Source: Candidatus Hydrothermarchaeota archaeon (lineage in GTDB: Archaea > Hydrothermarchaeota > Hydrothermarchaeia > Hydrothermarchaeales > WAQR01). From it: a DNA stretch of 7,031 nt. Shown in pieces: positions 5,193 through 7,031 of this stretch. Position numbers and translations under genes: made by a program. Below the pieces are notes generated by a model. It did no database searches, was not told the DNA's origin, and saw only the letters and a list, made by a program, of their open reading frames with translations. Where the stretch lies: NCBI GenBank assembly GCA_015520145.1, contig WAQR01000143.1, positions 1 through 7,031 on the forward strand. The letters are read 5' to 3'. The first letter of the stretch is position 1; every line of letters starts with the position of its first letter.

Positions 5193-5206
5193 TTTATAAA
5201 TTTTTG
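5193..5206 (-). promoter_or_regulatory. TATA box and BRE for rps27ae-kae1-bud32
   Basis: The minus strand reads CAAAAA followed by TTTATAAA (5200 down to 5193). The predicted start near 5170 gives a leader of about 70 bases before the S27ae ATG, containing the hairpin at 5109-5128. Confidence 0.6.
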
Positions 5207-5285
5207 AATCTATTTCAATTTGCACTTTTCAATTAGCAATGTCATCTAACATAGATAATCTTATTTAGATTACTGCGCTGTAACA
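5204..5285. other. AT-rich spacer without a recognisable gene
   Basis: This stretch separates the rps27ae promoter from the broken LamG fragment. It is AT-rich with no coding pattern on either strand. The only structure seen is a weak inverted repeat, TAATC-N7-GATTA, around 5257-5273, which might act at the end of the secreted-protein transcript. No clear T-rich archaeal terminator is visible on the minus strand. Confidence 0.5.
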
Positions 5286-5430
5286 TTAAACCATTTTGTT
5301 GTAGAATTCAGGTTCGGTTATATCTTTTGCATAGACGGTTACGCTGTGCTGGCCTGGTAGAGGGGTTTTGTTGTAAAGCTCCTGGATTTCTGATGATGAG
5401 AGAGAGCGGTTGTAGATATTCTTTAAATCC
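5286..5430 (-). pseudogene. C-terminal remnant of a LamG-type surface protein
   Basis: In one minus-strand frame the sequence reads DLKNIYNRSLSSSEIQELYN, then PLPGQHSVTVYAKD, and ends with a TAA at 5286. The first part is the typical C-terminal end of LamG/concanavalin-like domains (V-x-IYNRALS-x-x-EI-x-x-LYN). The second resembles the repeat phrase H-x-VTVYA-x-D of archaeal surface Ig-like domains. The rest of the LamG domain is missing: upstream the frame runs into the 3' end of the neighbouring secreted-protein gene and hits a stop at 5466-5468. An ATG at 5453 would give a 55-residue protein overlapping that gene, but it has no ribosome site. The break lies near 5421-5430, where similarity to the second paralog's flank also ends. 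I read it as a gene cut by a local duplication. Confidence 0.6.
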
Positions 5431-5442
5431 GATCTAAGTTCA

Positions 5443-6042
5443 TTACATGCCATAGTTCGGTTCTGTCACCCAGATGGTTATGGGTCTGCTCTTATATTGA
5501 TAATTTCCGTATGCTCCTACTGCGCCGACGACGATGTGTCTTCCCACCGGCAGCGGAACATACTCGTCTCCATGGATGATTCCAACGTCTCTGACGAAGG
5601 TTTCAGTAATGGTTTGACGGGGCTGAAGTACATACGTTCCAGACGGACAGTTGATCCCAGGTGCAACCCCGCCTAAGTCAGTACCGTTTTCATCAACGAG
5701 AGTATAGGGACCGATATACCCATCTATAACGTATCTTAAAACTGTGCACTCATACTCAAATTCTCCAGCATACCCCGTAGGATTATACGCCGTCACCGTT
5801 ATCTCAATCGGCTCGCCGAGCACATACATCCGCTTGTCCGTGGATACGTAGACGTCTATCGCTCCCGCATTATTGTTATCCCCCACGTTGTTGTTATCAC
5901 TGCCTGCATTCACACTCCAGTGATGCCCGCCGCCCATGCCGCCGCCGTGACCACCGCCGCGCTGTGCCTCGATAATAGTAGACATAGCTGCAAGGACTGC
6001 TAAAAAGACCACAAATATTGTCAGCAGCTTTTTTAATTCCAT
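5443..6042 (-). CDS. secreted beta-sandwich protein, BsuPI-like (paralog A)
   Basis: This 199-residue protein starts with a clear signal peptide (MELKKLLTIFVVFLAVLAAM), cleaved near AQ at 26-27. A Gly/His-rich stretch follows (28-41: GGGHGGGMGGGHH), then an Asn/Gly linker to about 60, and an all-beta domain (62-195) containing YVLGEPIEITVTAYNPTGYA, a cysteine pair C99/C132 that could form a disulfide, and VPLPVGRHIVVG. The domain pattern (GEPI...TVTAYNPT, LQPRQTI, LPVGRH) recalls BsuPI-type proteinase inhibitor or Ig-like folds, but this is weak. ATG 6042 is chosen over GTG 6069 because GGAGG lies 10 bases upstream and the signal peptide then starts normally. Function is unknown; it is exported, and a paralog lies upstream. 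Confidence 0.78.
   Translation of the reverse strand: MELKKLLTIFVVFLAVLAAMSTIIEAQRGGGHGGGMGGGHHWSVNAGSDNNNVGDNNNAGAIDVYVSTDKRMYVLGEPIEITVTAYNPTGYAGEFEYECTVLRYVIDGYIGPYTLVDENGTDLGGVAPGINCPSGTYVLQPRQTITETFVRDVGIIHGDEYVPLPVGRHIVVGAVGAYGNYQYKSRPITIWVTEPNYGM
5766..5822. repeat. 57-bp block identical to 6975-7031 (direct repeat between the paralogs)
   Basis: The block matches 6975-7031 at every base and encodes LGEPIEITVTAYNPTGYA in both genes. The second copy reaches the window edge, so the identity may extend further. The rest of the two genes differs at many positions, so this block is either recently converted or under unusual constraint. Confidence 0.93.
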
Positions 6043-6082
6043 TTCAATCACGCCTCCATTTATTGCCACTTTATTTGTTGCT

Positions 6083-6093
6083 TAATTATATAC
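6083..6093 (-). promoter_or_regulatory. possible promoter for paralog A
   Basis: The minus strand reads GTATATAATTA here, a TATA-like element in the 88-base gap between the prodomain-like gene and paralog A. A start near 6062 would give a short leader of about 20 bases that still includes the GGAGG ribosome site at 6053-6057. Confidence 0.45.
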
Positions 6094-6130
6094 ATCTTCA
6101 TCACATAAATAATTTTGCTTTTTGGCTTGC

Positions 6131-6562
6131 TCACAATATTTTACCAACCCACCTCACCTCCTGGAGTGCTGCGACCCGGGCAACGTTTTCAGGCGGGATG
6201 GAAGCGAACCATGCATTATCTGGAATATATGCCAGCAGCTTCACATTGTTTTCTTCAAAGAGCTTTCTCTCTGCATCAGTGGGTGCGTGATAAAGCTGTA
6301 CCAGCACATGAACCCCCGGCTCTTTGCTTGTCAGCAGTTCAGCCGCGAATGTCTGATTGATACCAGGTTCTGGGACGAAGTGCCTCGACTTCAAGAGAAT
6401 CTCAGGTGGGTTTTTGACCGGTGTAATGTAAGTGTTATTATCATCAGTGCCGTTATCCCAGGTTCCGGAATTGTCTCCGTCAACGATGCTGTCGTTTACT
6501 ACCGACAGCACGGATACCGCCTGTATTCCTACTGCGATTAACACAAATAGTGCTATACGCAT
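6131..6562 (-). CDS. secreted protein resembling a lone subtilase prodomain
   Basis: This 143-residue protein begins with a hydrophobic signal sequence or anchor (MRIALFVLIAVGIQAVSVLS). An Asn/Asp-rich linker (22-45) follows, then a domain at about 55-143 with LKSRHFVPEPGI, VHVLVQLY, LFEENNVKLLAYIPDNAWFA and VRWVGKI. This series resembles the N-terminal prodomain of KP-43-like and archaeal subtilases, where YIPDNAW and VRWVG come just before the catalytic domain. Here the chain ends at GKIL with a TGA and no catalytic residues follow; the next frame downstream gives no convincing continuation. It is either a stand-alone inhibitor or chaperone domain, or a truncated protease gene. ATG 6562 gives a sensible signal peptide; no close ribosome site is visible, GGAGG being about 23 bases upstream. 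It sits between the two paralogs. Confidence 0.72.
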   Translation of the reverse strand: MRIALFVLIAVGIQAVSVLSVVNDSIVDGDNSGTWDNGTDDNNTYITPVKNPPEILLKSRHFVPEPGINQTFAAELLTSKEPGVHVLVQLYHAPTDAERKLFEENNVKLLAYIPDNAWFASIPPENVARVAALQEVRWVGKIL

Positions 6563-6630
6563 CTGCCTATAATAGTCCGTTCTCTTTTCCTCCTTCTTCC
6601 TTCTATCCTTTAAAGTCTAATCCAAGTTCA

Positions 6631-7031
6631 TTACATGCCGCCGTTGTTTGGGTCTGTCACCTGGATGGATATGGGTCTGCTCTCATATTGAGAGTTTCCA
6701 CTTATTGTGCCTACAACTCTGTGTCTTCCCACTGGCAGTGGGACATAGTAGCCAACAAAACCATAACCTATATCACCGATTACTGTAGTTCTGGTACCGG
6801 TCGAAGTAATGGTTTCCCTGGGCTGTAATACAAGCGTTCGTGGACTAGCACCAGCAGCACAGACGGTACCGGGTACGATAGTACCATTTTCGTCGACGAG
6901 ATCATATGGCGTTATATATCCGTCTATAATGTAACTGAGTGGATACGAACATGGATCTTGATATTCTACCTCCACAGCATACCCCGTAGGATTATACGCC
7001 GTCACCGTTATCTCAATCGGCTCGCCGAGCA
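6631..7031 (-). CDS. secreted beta-sandwich protein, paralog B (N-terminus outside the window)
   Basis: About 133 codons of the C-terminal part are present; the frame is open to the right edge. The protein starts in view with LGEPIEITVTAYNPTGYA and continues with IDGYITPYDLVDENGT, LVLQPRETIT, VPLPVGRHRVVG and SRPISIQVTDPN, aligning with paralog A along its whole visible length. Both proteins end in a short PN-x-GM tail. The cysteine pair (DPCSY and TVCAAG) is conserved with A, supporting a disulfide in an exported domain. The paralogs differ most in the loops between the cysteines and around 6740-6850. An upstream signal peptide is expected by analogy. The stop TAA is followed by a 16-base stretch (6624-6639 spanning the stop) identical to 5436-5451 beside A, so the duplication reached past the gene. 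Confidence 0.8.
   Translation of the reverse strand, partial: LGEPIEITVTAYNPTGYAVEVEYQDPCSYPLSYIIDGYITPYDLVDENGTIVPGTVCAAGASPRTLVLQPRETITSTGTRTTVIGDIGYGFVGYYVPLPVGRHRVVGTISGNSQYESRPISIQVTDPNNGGM

Noticed and set aside
6043..6069. GTG at 6069 as start of paralog A
   Set aside because: It adds nine non-hydrophobic residues before a normal signal peptide, and the GGAGG site is placed for the ATG at 6042 instead.
5421..7031. Insertion sequence or transposon as source of the duplicated region
   Set aside because: No transposase frame, terminal inverted repeats or target-site duplication is visible; only gene-sized duplication with a shared 3' flank is supported.
1..7031. tRNA or rRNA genes
   Set aside because: I saw no cloverleaf-compatible TTCRA-type segment with flanking stems and no rRNA-like conserved blocks; this was by eye only, without a covariance search.

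Overview
The window comes from an anaerobic euryarchaeon, most likely a methanogen, ANME or Archaeoglobi-type lineage. Archaeal markers are Kae1, Bud32 and S27ae genes, TTTATATA-type promoters with purine-rich BRE sequences just upstream, and Shine-Dalgarno motifs of the GAGGTGA type. An MsvR-type ArsR/V4R regulator and an F420H2-oxidase-type flavodiiron protein point towards methanogen relatives. Several genes start with TTG or GTG. I cannot name the genus.

Region 1 (1-2520, minus strand) is an oxidative-defence gene series. In transcription order it encodes a 33-residue rubredoxin-like ribbon protein, a rubrerythrin without a ribbon domain, a class II superoxide reductase, a flavodiiron protein (FprA) and the first codons of a rubredoxin. 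Together these can supply superoxide reduction, peroxide reduction, O2 reduction to water and their one-electron carriers. A 195-bp gap with its own TATA-like element may split the series into two transcripts.

Region 2 (2410-3310) holds the divergent promoter region and the plus-strand regulator msvR. Between the two TATA boxes, at the predicted start of the minus transcript, is TGTTCG-N8-CGAACA, a TTCG/CGAA inverted repeat of the kind described for MsvR. A 17-bp tandem repeat (2.8 copies) fills the leader up to the first ribosome binding site. The layout matches the known msvR / fpaA-rlp-rub locus of Methanothermobacter, but the gene set here is larger.

Region 3 (3300-5200, minus strand) is a translation housekeeping operon: rps27ae, kae1 and bud32. 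The last two are separate genes overlapping by 4 bp (GTGA). bud32 converges on msvR with an 11-bp overlap of the coding ends. A hairpin sits directly at the rps27ae ribosome binding site.

Region 4 (5286-7031, minus strand) is an accessory cluster of predicted secreted proteins. Two paralogous beta-sandwich proteins (one cut by the window end) flank a short secreted protein that looks like a subtilase prodomain without its protease. Downstream lies a broken C-terminal piece of a LamG-type surface protein. The paralogs share a 57-bp identical block and homologous 3' flanks, so a local duplication probably built this region and ended inside the LamG gene. The beta-sandwich proteins weakly resemble BsuPI-type protease inhibitors, so the cluster may concern extracellular proteolysis. 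That functional idea is inference only.
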